Origin: Microtetraspora fusca
GTDB taxonomy: Bacteria > Actinomycetota > Actinomycetes > Streptosporangiales > Streptosporangiaceae
DNA length: 64,000 nucleotides
NCBI RefSeq assembly: GCF_001570365.1
Contig: NZ_BBYK01000049.1
Span: 154,867 to 218,866, forward strand
Direction of reading: 5' to 3'
Position numbers and translations under genes: made by a program. Positions 55,029 to 64,000 of the stretch are shown piece after piece. The notes beneath the pieces were generated by a model, which searched no databases, was not told where the DNA came from, and was given only the letters and a program-made list of their open reading frames with translations. Position 1 is the first letter of the stretch; every line of letters starts with the position of its first letter.

Positions 55029-58000
55029 AGCTTCTCCTTCCTCTGGGGGACCGCATTGGTGTCTGTTGCGGCGAGGCGCTCGGCCAAGGCGGCGAGCAGG
55101 ATGCGCGCGCCGTCGGGGCCTAGTGCTATTTCAGCTTGCCTGATGACACTGACAACGAGCTCATCAGCGACCTGGCGGGACTGCTTCGGCATGTGGATGA
55201 GGGTGCGTTCCTCCCTTCCTTGGGGGGTGGTGAGTGTCAGTAGGTGGGTTTCAATCTGCCGAGGCTTGGCCACCTCCGTATCAAGACTCGTAGCCTCGCC
55301 CATTTCATAGAGGTGGCTGACGCGGCTGAGGGCACGTTCCACCTCCTTGACCTGACGGGGAAAGCTTTCGACGTCTCGATCAGTCCAGTCACCGAGTGCC
55401 TTGTTCGTGAGGCGGATGATGATCGGGTCGAGCCAGTCATCATCCGGCAGGTTCTCGTTGAGCACACGGGAGATGAATCCCTGGAGGTTGACCTCAAGTG
55501 AGGCGTTGGAGAATCCACGAAGCTGCTCTGACAGGCCGGATCGCAGCTCTTTGAGGTTCGTCGGCAGCCGGAACTCACGGCCGATCGTCGCCACAACCTC
55601 TTGCCGGAGGGCAGCGCCAGCACCGGAAAGCTCGTCAAGGGCGGTGACCAGACGTGAGACGTATGCCTTGGCGGCTTGTTCGTCCTCGGGGGTGCTCGTC
55701 CGGATCGGCTCGAAGCCTAGGGCCTTGGGCAGGGAGGCGAAGACCAGCTCATCCGGGTCGGTCGCTGTGGACAGAACTTCGCGGATGGCAAGAGCCTCTG
55801 GGCTAAGGCGTCGAGTCTGTCGTGCGTAGGGCTGTAGGACCATGACGCGCTCCAGCATCGCTCGCGTGACGGCGAGCAGCTTAGGGTTGCGCGCTGTGTG
55901 GGAGCGGGGAGCGTCCACGTCTAGGGACGAGGCCAGGCCGTCGACCACGAGGCGGCGCTGGCCACGTCCGACCGGCGCAGCCTTGACAGCGAAGCGTTCC
56001 GGATATGGGACGTTGAGCCGTTCCACGATCTCCGGGGTGAGCCGCTGGCAGTAGTTGCCGTCTTCGAACAGGGCGATGTCCTGGGCGCGCAAAATGAGCG
56101 CGGTAACTACGAGGATCGGGACGACGCCTGCCTTGACCCCGTAAGGGGGAGCCATGAGGCGGTGGTAGATGTCAACGATGGGTGTGAGTTGCTTCGCGTT
56201 GGTCAGCGCTTCCTCGAGAGCTTCCCAGACAGCCATGACGCTGGCGTTCTTCTGTGGGCTTGGACGTGAGATGCCATGGGTGAGAATGCTGTCAACCTGA
56301 GTGCCGCTACTGGACTCTCCGGCGGCGCGGTGGAGTCCGAGGTACTCCACGACGCCGTGATACATCGCCCGCTCGGGTGTGTACTTATCCTTCCCGTATC
56401 CGAGGAGAGGGTAGCCCGAGCGCTGCAACATGGCGGTGAGCAACTCACGGCGTGCGCGGGCGGCATTGCTGGTGAGCTGGTGGCGCCCGACCATCTCGTT
56501 ACGGATGTGGGGGGTGAACGGGTAGACCTGATCGCAGGCTTTGGAAGCCAGGCCGGCATAACTGCGGGCTTTGATGGGCTCACTCGGCTCGCTGTTGGTT
56601 TCGGTGCCCTTCTCCCACATGTGCCACGTGGACTGCGGGCTCAGGGGATTAAATGCTTCGCCCAGCAGTATGCCGATTCTGCGAGAGATGTCAGTAGCAC
56701 GTTCCGCGATCTCTCGGGCGGCCACATGGTCGAGGGAATCATCCTCGAGGAGCTCCTCCAATGCTACGAGGTTGATGCCTGCTTGCAGGACAGTCGCGGG
56801 ATTCTTGGTAGTGCCGATGAGTACAGGCAGCTGGGAGTTGACCACGGGCCGGTTCTCCAGCCCCCCAAGGTGATAGACAATCAGGCCGTCCGCTGCGTCC
56901 TGTACGACCTCGGGCCCGTCCAGTTTCTCGGTCTGGTGGCTGACTGCGGTGACGAAGTAGCGCAGCATGCCAGTGCGCTGGCTGTGCCCGCCGGCAACTA
57001 CGGCCGCGGGAAGTACCGTCCCTAGGTGATTATTGAAGTACTGGACGACATCGGTTGGGTCGATACGGGTAGCGATTTCCCGGACCCGCGCGTCAATGTC
57101 GACGTCGGTACCCTGCCAGATGCGGTACTCATTGCTGTACGCGCGATGGACGACGAAACCATCATCCACGAGCTTCTTCAGACACTCTTGCAGGGCAGCG
57201 AAGCGCTCCGGATCCGGGGCATCGACTGGATCGTTTAGCGCGAACTGGATCATGGAGGGAGTGGCGCGCAGTACGCCGTCAGCGTCGATCAGGTTCAGGA
57301 CGCCGATCGTCTTGAGAACGTCCTGGTCCTCGGGCGGGAGCCCATGTGCCTCGTTGAGGCGGTTATCGACCTCCAGCCACCGGCTGGCATTGGTCGAGGC
57401 CAGGATGGTGGTGCGGCCGGAAGCGAAGAAGTAGTCGTACAACTGCGGCAGGCGGATCGTGGAGGCCCGCTCGGGTGTATCTACCGACAGTGTCTCCAGG
57501 GTGCGGCGGACCGTGTTCGGCTCGTCGCTTGCGAGGAAACCAGTGAGACTGCGATCGTGCTGACCGATCTGGGATGCGAGAAGCGGAGCGGCGATGGCGG
57601 TGATCGGGTGCAGCGGATACAGGCCAGAAAATGTCTCCGTGGAAATGTCCACAACGGCGTTCAGAGCGTGTCCACGCCATGCTTCTGCTGAGGCTTGTGC
57701 CTGCTTATGGATGAGCTCATGGCCCGGCTCCTGGACAGCTGCCGGGTCTAGGCGTCGCCGCATCAAGTGAACGGCGTCGCCCAGGTTCGGCGCAAAGGTG
57801 ATGTCTTCGAAGCGGCCCTGGACCTTGGCCCATTCCTGGGTCTGGATGGTGCTCGATCGTGCTGCGTAGTCAGTAAATGCCAAATGCTGCAGTGTGAACA
57901 TGAACAGCGGCAGCCCCGAACGTCCGGCGCCCCTTTCAGCGAGCACCTGCAGCAGGAACACGTCGCTCTCAGCGCTGCCGGAATCTCCATCGACGGCGAG

Positions 58001-58636
58001 ATGCTCAAGTGTCTTGCCGAACTCATCGATGATCAGCAGAAGAGGTGCCTCAGTGCACAGTGCGGTGACAGCCTCGATAAGGTTTTCCGTCGTCGGCAGC
58101 TCGCGCTCCGCACAAGCGGCGAGGGCCTGCGCGACAGCCTTCGGGGGTCGCTTCTTCCACTTGCGCTCCACGGCGGTTTGCAAGGCTCGGCGGACTGTTG
58201 CCGCTAGAGGCTCCCGGCGTGCGGTTGCGATCGCACCAAGGAAGCCACTCGGGGCGAGTTCATCACGGACCCGGGCCAACCGTGTGGCAAGACCAGGGCT
58301 GGTCGCGGTCACTGCCGCCTGAGCTTCAGCCTGGCGAGAGGGGTCATGCCCGAGGAAAGCATCGAACAGGTTCGCCAAGGTTGACTTGCCGGAGCCATAC
58401 GGACCGGTGAAGGACCAAGAGCGGGTGCGCTTACGATCGGCGACGGCATTGGTGACGCGTTCGAGCACGTCCAGGGCACGCGTTCCCACGTAGGGGGAGT
58501 TCAGGTGCTTTTCGCGAACATCGCGCTCAAGGTTGGTGGAGCGCAGTTCAGAACCGACCAGGCCGATGCCTGCCGGAATCTGAGCGGTGGCCTTGGCCTG
58601 GCGAGCACTCCGGGGGCTCTTTGTCGCCGTGGTCAC
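55025..58636 (-). CDS. sspC: Large P-loop ATPase, SspC
   Basis: 1203 residues from a GTG overlapping the sspB stop (GTGA). Walker A GPYGSGKST at 78-86, Walker B LLLIIDEFG at 199-207, and a long helical remainder. In SspABCD systems SspC is the ATPase that energises single-strand phosphorothioation. Order and overlaps fit sspB-sspC-sspD. Confidence 0.88.
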   Translation of the reverse strand: MTTATKSPRSARQAKATAQIPAGIGLVGSELRSTNLERDVREKHLNSPYVGTRALDVLERVTNAVADRKRTRSWSFTGPYGSGKSTLANLFDAFLGHDPSRQAEAQAAVTATSPGLATRLARVRDELAPSGFLGAIATARREPLAATVRRALQTAVERKWKKRPPKAVAQALAACAERELPTTENLIEAVTALCTEAPLLLIIDEFGKTLEHLAVDGDSGSAESDVFLLQVLAERGAGRSGLPLFMFTLQHLAFTDYAARSSTIQTQEWAKVQGRFEDITFAPNLGDAVHLMRRRLDPAAVQEPGHELIHKQAQASAEAWRGHALNAVVDISTETFSGLYPLHPITAIAAPLLASQIGQHDRSLTGFLASDEPNTVRRTLETLSVDTPERASTIRLPQLYDYFFASGRTTILASTNASRWLEVDNRLNEAHGLPPEDQDVLKTIGVLNLIDADGVLRATPSMIQFALNDPVDAPDPERFAALQECLKKLVDDGFVVHRAYSNEYRIWQGTDVDIDARVREIATRIDPTDVVQYFNNHLGTVLPAAVVAGGHSQRTGMLRYFVTAVSHQTEKLDGPEVVQDAADGLIVYHLGGLENRPVVNSQLPVLIGTTKNPATVLQAGINLVALEELLEDDSLDHVAAREIAERATDISRRIGILLGEAFNPLSPQSTWHMWEKGTETNSEPSEPIKARSYAGLASKACDQVYPFTPHIRNEMVGRHQLTSNAARARRELLTAMLQRSGYPLLGYGKDKYTPERAMYHGVVEYLGLHRAAGESSSGTQVDSILTHGISRPSPQKNASVMAVWEALEEALTNAKQLTPIVDIYHRLMAPPYGVKAGVVPILVVTALILRAQDIALFEDGNYCQRLTPEIVERLNVPYPERFAVKAAPVGRGQRRLVVDGLASSLDVDAPRSHTARNPKLLAVTRAMLERVMVLQPYARQTRRLSPEALAIREVLSTATDPDELVFASLPKALGFEPIRTSTPEDEQAAKAYVSRLVTALDELSGAGAALRQEVVATIGREFRLPTNLKELRSGLSEQLRGFSNASLEVNLQGFISRVLNENLPDDDWLDPIIIRLTNKALGDWTDRDVESFPRQVKEVERALSRVSHLYEMGEATSLDTEVAKPRQIETHLLTLTTPQGREERTLIHMPKQSRQVADELVVSVIRQAEIALGPDGARILLAALAERLAATDTNAVPQRKEKL

Positions 58637-59739
58637 ACGTTCTCCTCGATCAGTTCCAGCTCTTCGGACTGCTGAGACAACTTCTTGCGCGAGCGCTTGT
58701 GGTTGCCACCGTCAAGGCCGGGGTATCGCTTAGCCCACTCCTGCGGCGTCGGAAATCCTTCACGTTCCTGAACCCGCCCATAGTGCTCGTCAAGAACATC
58801 CCAAGCAAGGAGCTGAGGAGCCTTGGTGAAGGCCAGACTCCGCTGACCAAGAGCCTCGACGATTTGCAGATCGGGGTGTTCGCTGACGAGTGACTCGATG
58901 GCCTTGGTTAGCTCCGGTTCCCGAGTGCGGAATGCGCGTCCCGGGGCGCCGGGTTCGTTGGCGAGCCGCGCCAGTGAGATAGAACCGGCGTTCACTGAGA
59001 ACCGGGAGGCGTAGTCCAGACAGGAATAGACCAATACCGGTGCCGGCAGGCTAGACCGGGAGCCACTAGTGAAGCGCCAGGTCCGCTCCTTGCCTTTGCC
59101 TTGGCCTTCCAACAGGCCCAGTTCGCGGAAGGGGCAGGCCAACAAGTCCTCGAAGCTGCCGGGAGAGAGCGGGTTGAACTCCTGGTCGAGGGCATACATC
59201 TTGATCAGACAGTCCACGTCACGGTTGATCGACTCTGGTGCGGGCCATTTGTCTTCGTCAAAGTTCTCGCGGATGTGGCGGGTGACGACGGTGACCATCT
59301 CAGCCGCGGTAACCCTGGAGAAGGGGGCGAGGTGGAACATCACGTACCAGGTCGGTGCCAGGCACTTGGCATGGGGCTCGGACGAGAGCAGCCACCAGTG
59401 CAGCAGCCACAGGCTGCCCGTGTCCTCGAGGTAGGGGTCAGCGCCGTCTTCATCAAGCAGCCAGCGGGCCCGCCAGGTAGGGGAGGCAACGTAGGCGCGG
59501 TAGGACGGCTCCTCGTGGGGGTGTTCCTGAGTGAGCTTGAAAGCCTGTGACCAGTACCGCATGGCATTGACCATGTTCTTGCCCACGCCGAGAAGGACTG
59601 GCGCGTCCTCGCGGTGGAAGATCTCGCTATTGTCCTTGACCTGCATGTATGCCTTGTGTAGCCAGCCGAAGCGCGGGGCGAAGGTTTCGTGCCGTGCAAA
59701 CTTCGGTTCAGCGGCTTCAGCGAGCCGGCTATCTGACAT
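58633..59739 (-). CDS. sspB: DUF4007 protein, SspB (PT nickase)
   Basis: 368 residues from ATG 59739, eight bases after AAAGG. The DUF4007 hallmark is near the start: HETFAPRFGWLHKAY, LLGVGKNMVNAMRYWSQAF. The helical middle part has NRDVDCLIKMYAL. SspB is known as the nickase that opens one strand for sulfur insertion. It is 64 bases after sspA and overlaps sspC. Confidence 0.9.
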   Translation of the reverse strand: MSDSRLAEAAEPKFARHETFAPRFGWLHKAYMQVKDNSEIFHREDAPVLLGVGKNMVNAMRYWSQAFKLTQEHPHEEPSYRAYVASPTWRARWLLDEDGADPYLEDTGSLWLLHWWLLSSEPHAKCLAPTWYVMFHLAPFSRVTAAEMVTVVTRHIRENFDEDKWPAPESINRDVDCLIKMYALDQEFNPLSPGSFEDLLACPFRELGLLEGQGKGKERTWRFTSGSRSSLPAPVLVYSCLDYASRFSVNAGSISLARLANEPGAPGRAFRTREPELTKAIESLVSEHPDLQIVEALGQRSLAFTKAPQLLAWDVLDEHYGRVQEREGFPTPQEWAKRYPGLDGGNHKRSRKKLSQQSEELELIEENV

Positions 59740-59803
59740 GCGGTAAAACCTTTCGATGAACAAGGGGGGCTAAACGAGGGCGGCTACGCAGAGGTGACAC
59801 CGA

Positions 59804-60988
59804 TCAAGGCTCGGCCGTGGCGGCCATCACCGACCGGATGTACGTCACAGCGCGCGTGGTGGCGTCCACAGCTCGCTCGACGTCGCGCTTGGTGGTGGCG
59901 TAGCCGAGTGAGAATCGCACTGTGGAGTCGGCATCTTCACGACTGCATCCCATGGCGAGCAGTACGTGACTTGGGCTCGGTGCCCCAGAAGAACATGCGC
60001 TGCCATCGGAAGCGGCCACCTCTGGCATGGTGGCCAAGACGGCATCCGCCGGTATGCCAGGGAAGGTGACACTGGTGACGCCAGGCAGACGGGGTACACG
60101 GGCACCGTTGATCCGACAGCCGGGCACGTTGGAGATCAGCCCTGTCTCCAAGCTGTCACGTAGCTCAGCAGTACGAGCGGCTTCCTGCTTGAGTTGCAGT
60201 CGCGCGGCCTGAGCAGCTGCGCCGAGCCCCGCAATCCCTGCCACGTTCAGCGTGCCCGCCCGCCACCCACGCTCCTGACCACCGCCAACGAGCAATGGTC
60301 GGTGCTGTAGAGGCGTGCCACGACGCACGAAGAGTGCGCCCACGCCCTGCGGACCACCGAACTTGTGGGCCGAGAGGGACAATAGGTCAACATCAACCTC
60401 GTTGAGATCCAGAGGGAGCCGACCAACATACTGCGTGGCGTCGGTGTGGACCAAGGCCCCAGCTTCGTGGGCTGCCTTGACGATAGGCTTCAGGTCGGTC
60501 AGGACGCCGGTCTCGTTGTTCGCGAGCATGACCGTGACAATGACCACCTCGCCGTCGTGGAGTGCTGTGTACAAAGACTCCAGGTCGACGACACCGTCCT
60601 CATCGACGGGCAACACTGCAAGGGCATCGGGGATGCCTGCTGTAATGACACGGGCTGTTTCAAGCACCGCCAGGTGCTCAACGGCGGTGGTCACCAGCAC
60701 TCCACCTCGAGCGTAGGCAGCGCGTAGTGCCAGATTGTTCGCCTCTGTGGCTCCAGATGTGAAAATAATCTCACCGGGAGTGCAATTTAGCAGGTCAGCG
60801 AGCTGATTGCGGGCCGTGCCGACCCGGGTGGCGGCGTCACGTCCCAGGGGATGGACGCTGGAGGCATTGCCGACGTTGCAAAGGGCCCCAAGAGTTGCTT
60901 CAAGGGCTTCCGGGCGCAACGGCGCGGTGGCGTTGTAGTCCAAATAAGCAACTTCCCGCCCGTCCGGTTCACCGACCATCTCTTGCAT
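59804..60988 (-). CDS. sspA: Cysteine desulfurase, SspA (DndA/IscS-like)
   Basis: 394 residues; an ATG at 60979 is an alternative start. PLP Lys 209 in LSLSAHKFGGPQG, and sulfur-accepting Cys 332 in SDGSACSSGAPSPS. It removes sulfur from L-cysteine as a persulfide and hands it to SspD. First gene of the leftward sspABCD run. Confidence 0.93.
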   Translation of the reverse strand: MQEMVGEPDGREVAYLDYNATAPLRPEALEATLGALCNVGNASSVHPLGRDAATRVGTARNQLADLLNCTPGEIIFTSGATEANNLALRAAYARGGVLVTTAVEHLAVLETARVITAGIPDALAVLPVDEDGVVDLESLYTALHDGEVVIVTVMLANNETGVLTDLKPIVKAAHEAGALVHTDATQYVGRLPLDLNEVDVDLLSLSAHKFGGPQGVGALFVRRGTPLQHRPLLVGGGQERGWRAGTLNVAGIAGLGAAAQAARLQLKQEAARTAELRDSLETGLISNVPGCRINGARVPRLPGVTSVTFPGIPADAVLATMPEVAASDGSACSSGAPSPSHVLLAMGCSREDADSTVRFSLGYATTKRDVERAVDATTRAVTYIRSVMAATAEP

Positions 60989-61039
60989 CCTTGCTCTACT
61001 GCGGCTCTATGAGCACTCCTGGTGGACCTTCTCGCTGCA

Positions 61040-61436
61040 CCGTCCTCCTGCACCAGGAGTGCACTGAGATCTTAACCAACACACGTGGCTACCGAGGTAG
61101 ATCACTGGAAGATGTGCGGTCACTGCACGCGGATGCGGTCCAAAGTCCATGCTCGCAACACAGATCAGCCGGCCATCGACGGAGATCACAGCTGAGTGGG
61201 CGCTTCTGGCCCACCCAACAGCGCCCTCGCTGGCCGAGGAGACGCTACGTTGCTCAGGTGAGGATGGCGGCCCGGCGTGGCGGACGCCACTCAAACGCCT
61301 CGTGCCAGCGACTAAGCGACATCCGGCTGACCCGGAACTCGGCGGCCACCTGCGCATCCGTGACACCCTGAGTGAATCGATCACCCGCCTGCATCCGCCC
61401 CTGCTCACGACGAGCCGCGCCCTCCGTGGTCAACAC
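61040..61436 (-). pseudogene. IS630-type transposase remnant
   Basis: A 60-residue frame begins with a transposase helix-turn-helix (DRFTQGVTDAQVAAEFRVSR, MSLSRWHEAF). Other frames further on keep GPEA, WTLDRIR and HVCW-like pieces in the right order, with stops and frameshifts between. It is a decayed N-terminal third of an IS630-family transposase. Confidence 0.6.
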
Positions 61437-61478
61437 GCTAGCTTGGGTATACCTCGCCTCCGGCAGCGATCGCAGGTC

Positions 61479-62642
61479 CTACTCAGCACCCCGCTCTTTC
61501 TCGATCCTCTCGAGCCAATTGGCCAACTGATCCCGAACTCTTTCCGTATATGGATGATTAGACCCGAAGCGATTCAGGCGGGATTCAAGAAACGATTTCA
61601 TCTGGACCACCGCTTCCGATAGATTGCCCGAAACGGCAAGGAAATGAGCTAAATTGTGGCGCGTTTTGTAGACTTCCGGATCTTCTGGGCCGAGGATCCG
61701 GATCTGTTCTTCGAGAAGGCTTTTTAGCCTTATTGCCGCCTCTTGGTGATGGCCTTGACGGTGCTTGCAGAGCGAAATCTCTCGCCTTATTGCCCGAACC
61801 CTAAACACATCATCACCAAAGGTTAGCTGGCAATCAGGCAATAGAGCGTCCAGTGCGACCAGTGCTTCATCCCATCGCCGTTCTTGCATTAACTTACGGG
61901 CGATGCCATGGCGAGTTTCGAGAACACTTGGATGCGAGGGATCGCGAATCAGCATTTGACTTTCAAGCTGCTGTTCCAGGGCTGCAAGCGACTGCTCTCC
62001 ATGCGCGCTCGTTCGGTTATCGTCACCCCAAATCGATCGATTTATCGTCGGTTGCGGATGATCTATCGGAGGTCGATACCCGAAATTTTTGGCGTAGGCG
62101 CGTTGCCATGCAGACTTCCACAAGGTCAGCTCGTCGCCGTCTACGCCGCATGCTTCTACAAAGGAGCACAGAAGGGTATAAGAAGGGATGGCCTCACCCT
62201 TAAGTACGAGGCGCAATGTGCTGCATGGCAATTCTCCATACTTGCCGGCTCGTCTTTCCAGCTCGCGCAACGATGGAAAGCCAGACTTGAAACGAAGAAG
62301 GGACATAGAGAGGCGCAGCTGCAAAAAATCTTCGATCAGTTCGAGACGTTGAACGGGTCGATCCATTTTAGGGACCCGTGGATCAGCTCGCCGCGCCGAT
62401 TCCCATAGCGACTTCGCCCTTTCTACGCTACTTCCACATGCGCGCGCGTAGGCAGCAACGACTTTGAGATTCGGAACGGTAGATCCACTGGCCGCCCGAG
62501 AAAGAGTGCTGCCGCTGATGTTGGTAATCTTGGCCATTTGCCGATAAGTGAGACCTGCCTGCTGGCGCTGCGACCGAAGCCACAGCGCCAGCTGCTGCAG
62601 GGGCTCGCTAGATGCGGCGACCGAAATCTCCCGACGCCCCAT
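61479..62642 (-). CDS. XRE-type regulator with TPR-like repeats
   Basis: 387 residues. Helix-turn-helix at about 20-65 (LRSQRQQAGLTYRQMAKITN, GSTLSRAASGSTVPNL). The C-terminal 150 residues are TPR-like (PSVLETRHGIARKLMQERRW, DPEVYKTRHNLAHFLAVSGN, NHPYTERVRDQLANWLERIE). TPRs in such proteins bind a peptide or partner. It reads toward sspABCD and could control it. Starts 13 bases after the small membrane protein gene. Confidence 0.82.
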   Translation of the reverse strand: MGRREISVAASSEPLQQLALWLRSQRQQAGLTYRQMAKITNISGSTLSRAASGSTVPNLKVVAAYARACGSSVERAKSLWESARRADPRVPKMDRPVQRLELIEDFLQLRLSMSLLRFKSGFPSLRELERRAGKYGELPCSTLRLVLKGEAIPSYTLLCSFVEACGVDGDELTLWKSAWQRAYAKNFGYRPPIDHPQPTINRSIWGDDNRTSAHGEQSLAALEQQLESQMLIRDPSHPSVLETRHGIARKLMQERRWDEALVALDALLPDCQLTFGDDVFRVRAIRREISLCKHRQGHHQEAAIRLKSLLEEQIRILGPEDPEVYKTRHNLAHFLAVSGNLSEAVVQMKSFLESRLNRFGSNHPYTERVRDQLANWLERIEKERGAE

Positions 62643-62654
62643 GCGTGTTTGCCT

Positions 62655-62897
62655 TCATCGCGGAACGGCAGCGGTGGTTGTGTTTCTGCCGAGCCGCATC
62701 AGCCTATAGCCGATTGCTCCGCCAGTGCAGACGAGGCCGACGACTTCCTCCATAGGCAGTCCAGCCACCATCAGAGCGCCGGAGAAGGCGAAGATCACGA
62801 CGATAATAACGATTTCGAGGGGGGCGAGAGTGTGCGGAGGGGTAGGTGTCGTCCGGGCACACATGGATGTTGACCGGTTATGAGCCTTCCTGGACAT
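62655..62897 (-). CDS. Small membrane protein upstream of the XRE-TPR gene
   Basis: 80 residues behind AAAAAGGAG. A basic start is followed by two hydrophobic stretches (LEIVIIVVIFAFSGALMVAG and VVGLVCTGGAIGYRLM). The likely two-gene operon with the regulator suggests signalling, but nothing more can be said. Confidence 0.7.
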   Translation of the reverse strand: MSRKAHNRSTSMCARTTPTPPHTLAPLEIVIIVVIFAFSGALMVAGLPMEEVVGLVCTGGAIGYRLMRLGRNTTTAAVPR

Positions 62898-63318
62898 GGC
62901 GACTCCTTTTTCTTGGTGGGCCTACGGCTCGTCGCGAGCCAGAGCACTGCGGACTGCACAACTACGTCTAGAGGGATTGCCGTCCCATCTGGATGTGTCG
63001 TCGATCGTCTCACTGCATAGAAGTCGCCAGCAAAGCTGATCAAGGCCTGAAAGTGCTTTTGATGCAGGAGTGAGCAGCGCCCAGGATTTCGAGTCTTGAG
63101 TCCGGTTCGCGACATCAGAGCAGGTCATGGCAGTGGGACGATGGAATTGGTGCACTGGCGGCCAGACTTCTATTGCGGGCGAGGGCGGTGCATGTGATCC
63201 TCAGCCTGGCGCTTGCTCTGGCCGCTGCGAGCTGGTCCGACTCCCTGGGCGCTGTGGACTGCACCTTTGAATCAGGGAATGCGTGGGCGTGTGACGTTGC
63301 CGCGTAACAACCCGCATG

Positions 63319-63351
63319 CCACGAGGCCCTCCCAAGCGGAGGGCCTCGTGG
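63319..63351. terminator. Strong hairpin near the right end
   Basis: CCACGAGGCCCTCC-CAAGC-GGAGGGCCTCGTGG (listed as halves) gives a perfect 14-bp stem with a 5-base loop. It may stop transcription entering from the chromosome. Confidence 0.8.
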
Positions 63352-63699
63352 GCGCAGCCGTGCTCGTGGGCCGAGGCGGTGCGTACACCGGATCGAGGGC
63401 TGTCGGAGATCGCGGGTGACGGACGCGGTGCTCCGTCGGCGCTGCCGGTCCAGCAACCGAGGTGTGTAGCGGAAGGCGGATCAGGCTGCCGCGCCTCTTC
63501 CAGTGCTCTCAAGCCTGTCCGTTTCCCTCGGCGTCCTCTTGTCGAGGAACGGCGACTGGCTAGAGGTACACCCAAAGACCGGCTTGCCCTCAGTCGTCGG
63601 TCCGCTGCCGCATCGCGATGGGTCCACGGCAGAAAACATGCGCGGACAGGGCGGAGTGTGCGGCGTCGCATGGACCGAAAGCCTGCTCGTCTCGCCGTG

Positions 63700-63721
63700 C
63701 AATATCCGTGCAATGATCTTG
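63700..63721 (+). repeat. Right arm-type repeat, matches 30227-30248
   Basis: 22 bases, 21 identical to the left copy and in the same orientation, 69 bases before attR. A partial extra copy (CCGTGCAAT) lies at 63695-63703. Confidence 0.5.
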
Positions 63722-63790
63722 CTCGCGGGGTGCCCACGGCAAGGCTTCGGTGCAGGTCAAGAGCACAGGAGAACCAGGAAAGGTCATCCG

Positions 63791-63841
63791 CTGTAAAACC
63801 GTCGGCTCAGCCTACCCAGGTTCGAACCCTGGACCTGCCAC
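63791..63841 (+). repeat. attR: 51-bp copy of the tRNA-Tyr 3' end
   Basis: Identical to 30076-30126 from the anticodon loop through the 3' end plus one base. No 5' tRNA half precedes it, so it is not a gene. Confidence 0.95.
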
Positions 63842-63855
63842 TAGCAGGGAAAAGG

Positions 63856-63887
63856 GCCCCTGACCAGCAGAGATGCCGGTCGGGGGC
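63856..63887 (+). terminator. Original tRNA-Tyr terminator
   Basis: GCCCCTGACC and GGTCGGGGGC pair in a 10-bp stem with one G-T pair, then TTCTTCGTTTCTT. Just outside attR, so it would follow the tRNA gene when the element is absent. Confidence 0.7.
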
Positions 63888-64000
63888 TTCTTCGTTTCTT
63901 GATCCGCGAGTACCCATGATTCCCCCTGATTGACCGCAGGTAAGGGCACGCATGGGGCACGCTCCCTACCTGGCCGACCTGCGGGAATCCCCAGCCGTCG
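63888..64000. other. Chromosomal sequence beyond attR
   Basis: About 110 bases; no gene start seen before the window ends. Confidence 0.4.

Larger units (their letters stand above)
62898..63790. other. Right-end spacer of the element
   Basis: 890 bases without a supported gene. It holds a strong hairpin (63319-63351) and the right arm-type repeat. Part may be decayed coding sequence. Confidence 0.5.

Noticed and set aside
63201..63737. Frames of up to 205 residues near attR on both strands
   Set aside because: They run through the hairpin and, in one case, through the attR tRNA copy; composition is not protein-like.
63791..63841. Second tRNA-Tyr gene
   Set aside because: Only the 3' part is present, with no acceptor 5' strand or D-arm; it is the att copy.

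Overview
The window is a stretch of high-GC actinobacterial chromosome interrupted by one integrated mobile element. The family mix (a korA–nuo–htpX neighbourhood like that of Streptomyces, a CU044_5270-type membrane protein beside an ECF sigma factor, GTG/TTG starts, many 1- to 4-base start/stop overlaps) suggests Streptomycetales or Streptosporangiales. I lean to Streptosporangiales, without proof.

Region 1 (1-17.3 kb) is energy metabolism: the start of korA (2-oxoacid:ferredoxin oxidoreductase alpha), a lipoprotein with a degenerate NodB deacetylase domain, then a compact complex I cluster in the order nuoA, an M48 protease, nuoB, nuoC, nuoH, (a gene on the other strand), nuoI, J, K, L, M, N, followed by htpX. 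No nuoD, E, F or G is present, so the cluster encodes a membrane arm plus B, C and I only. NuoI, J and K carry long Pro/Gly/Ser/Ala-rich tails.

Region 2 (17.3-30.0 kb) is ordinary chromosome: a secreted beta-propeller-like protein, a complete dipeptide/oligopeptide ABC transporter with both ATPases fused, a C39-like peptidase, a membrane protein, an XRE-cupin regulator, YajQ, an ECF sigma factor with its membrane partner, and a GNAT acetyltransferase.

Region 3 (30.08-63.84 kb) is a 33.8-kb actinomycete integrative and conjugative element (AICE) in a tRNA-Tyr gene. A 51-bp direct repeat of the tRNA 3' end bounds it. Its core is xis-int-repSA, an FtsK-like transfer ATPase, an SpdB-like spread protein, and GntR, XRE, NUDIX and HD genes. 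Left cargo is a MazG-like remnant, a nuclease-helicase of the DUF2075 type and a VOC protein. Right cargo is a DNA phosphorothioation (PT) defence island: sspA-sspB-sspC-sspD on the minus strand, a PT-associated methyltransferase-like gene, and facing them a lower-GC plus-strand block (PLD/helicase restriction protein, a 71-aa protein, a DndD-like ATPase, a 136-aa protein). The first block would place sulfur in the DNA backbone; the second would attack DNA lacking it, as known for SspABCD with SspFGH. An XRE-TPR regulator, a small membrane protein and a decayed IS630-type transposase lie beside it.

Regulation inside the element looks layered. A GntR-type operator sits between the transfer genes and a KorSA-like repressor. 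Three promoters share GACGTC operator motifs, and two of them drive paralogous XRE-type regulators. Separate inverted repeats precede the restriction block and the methyltransferase gene.
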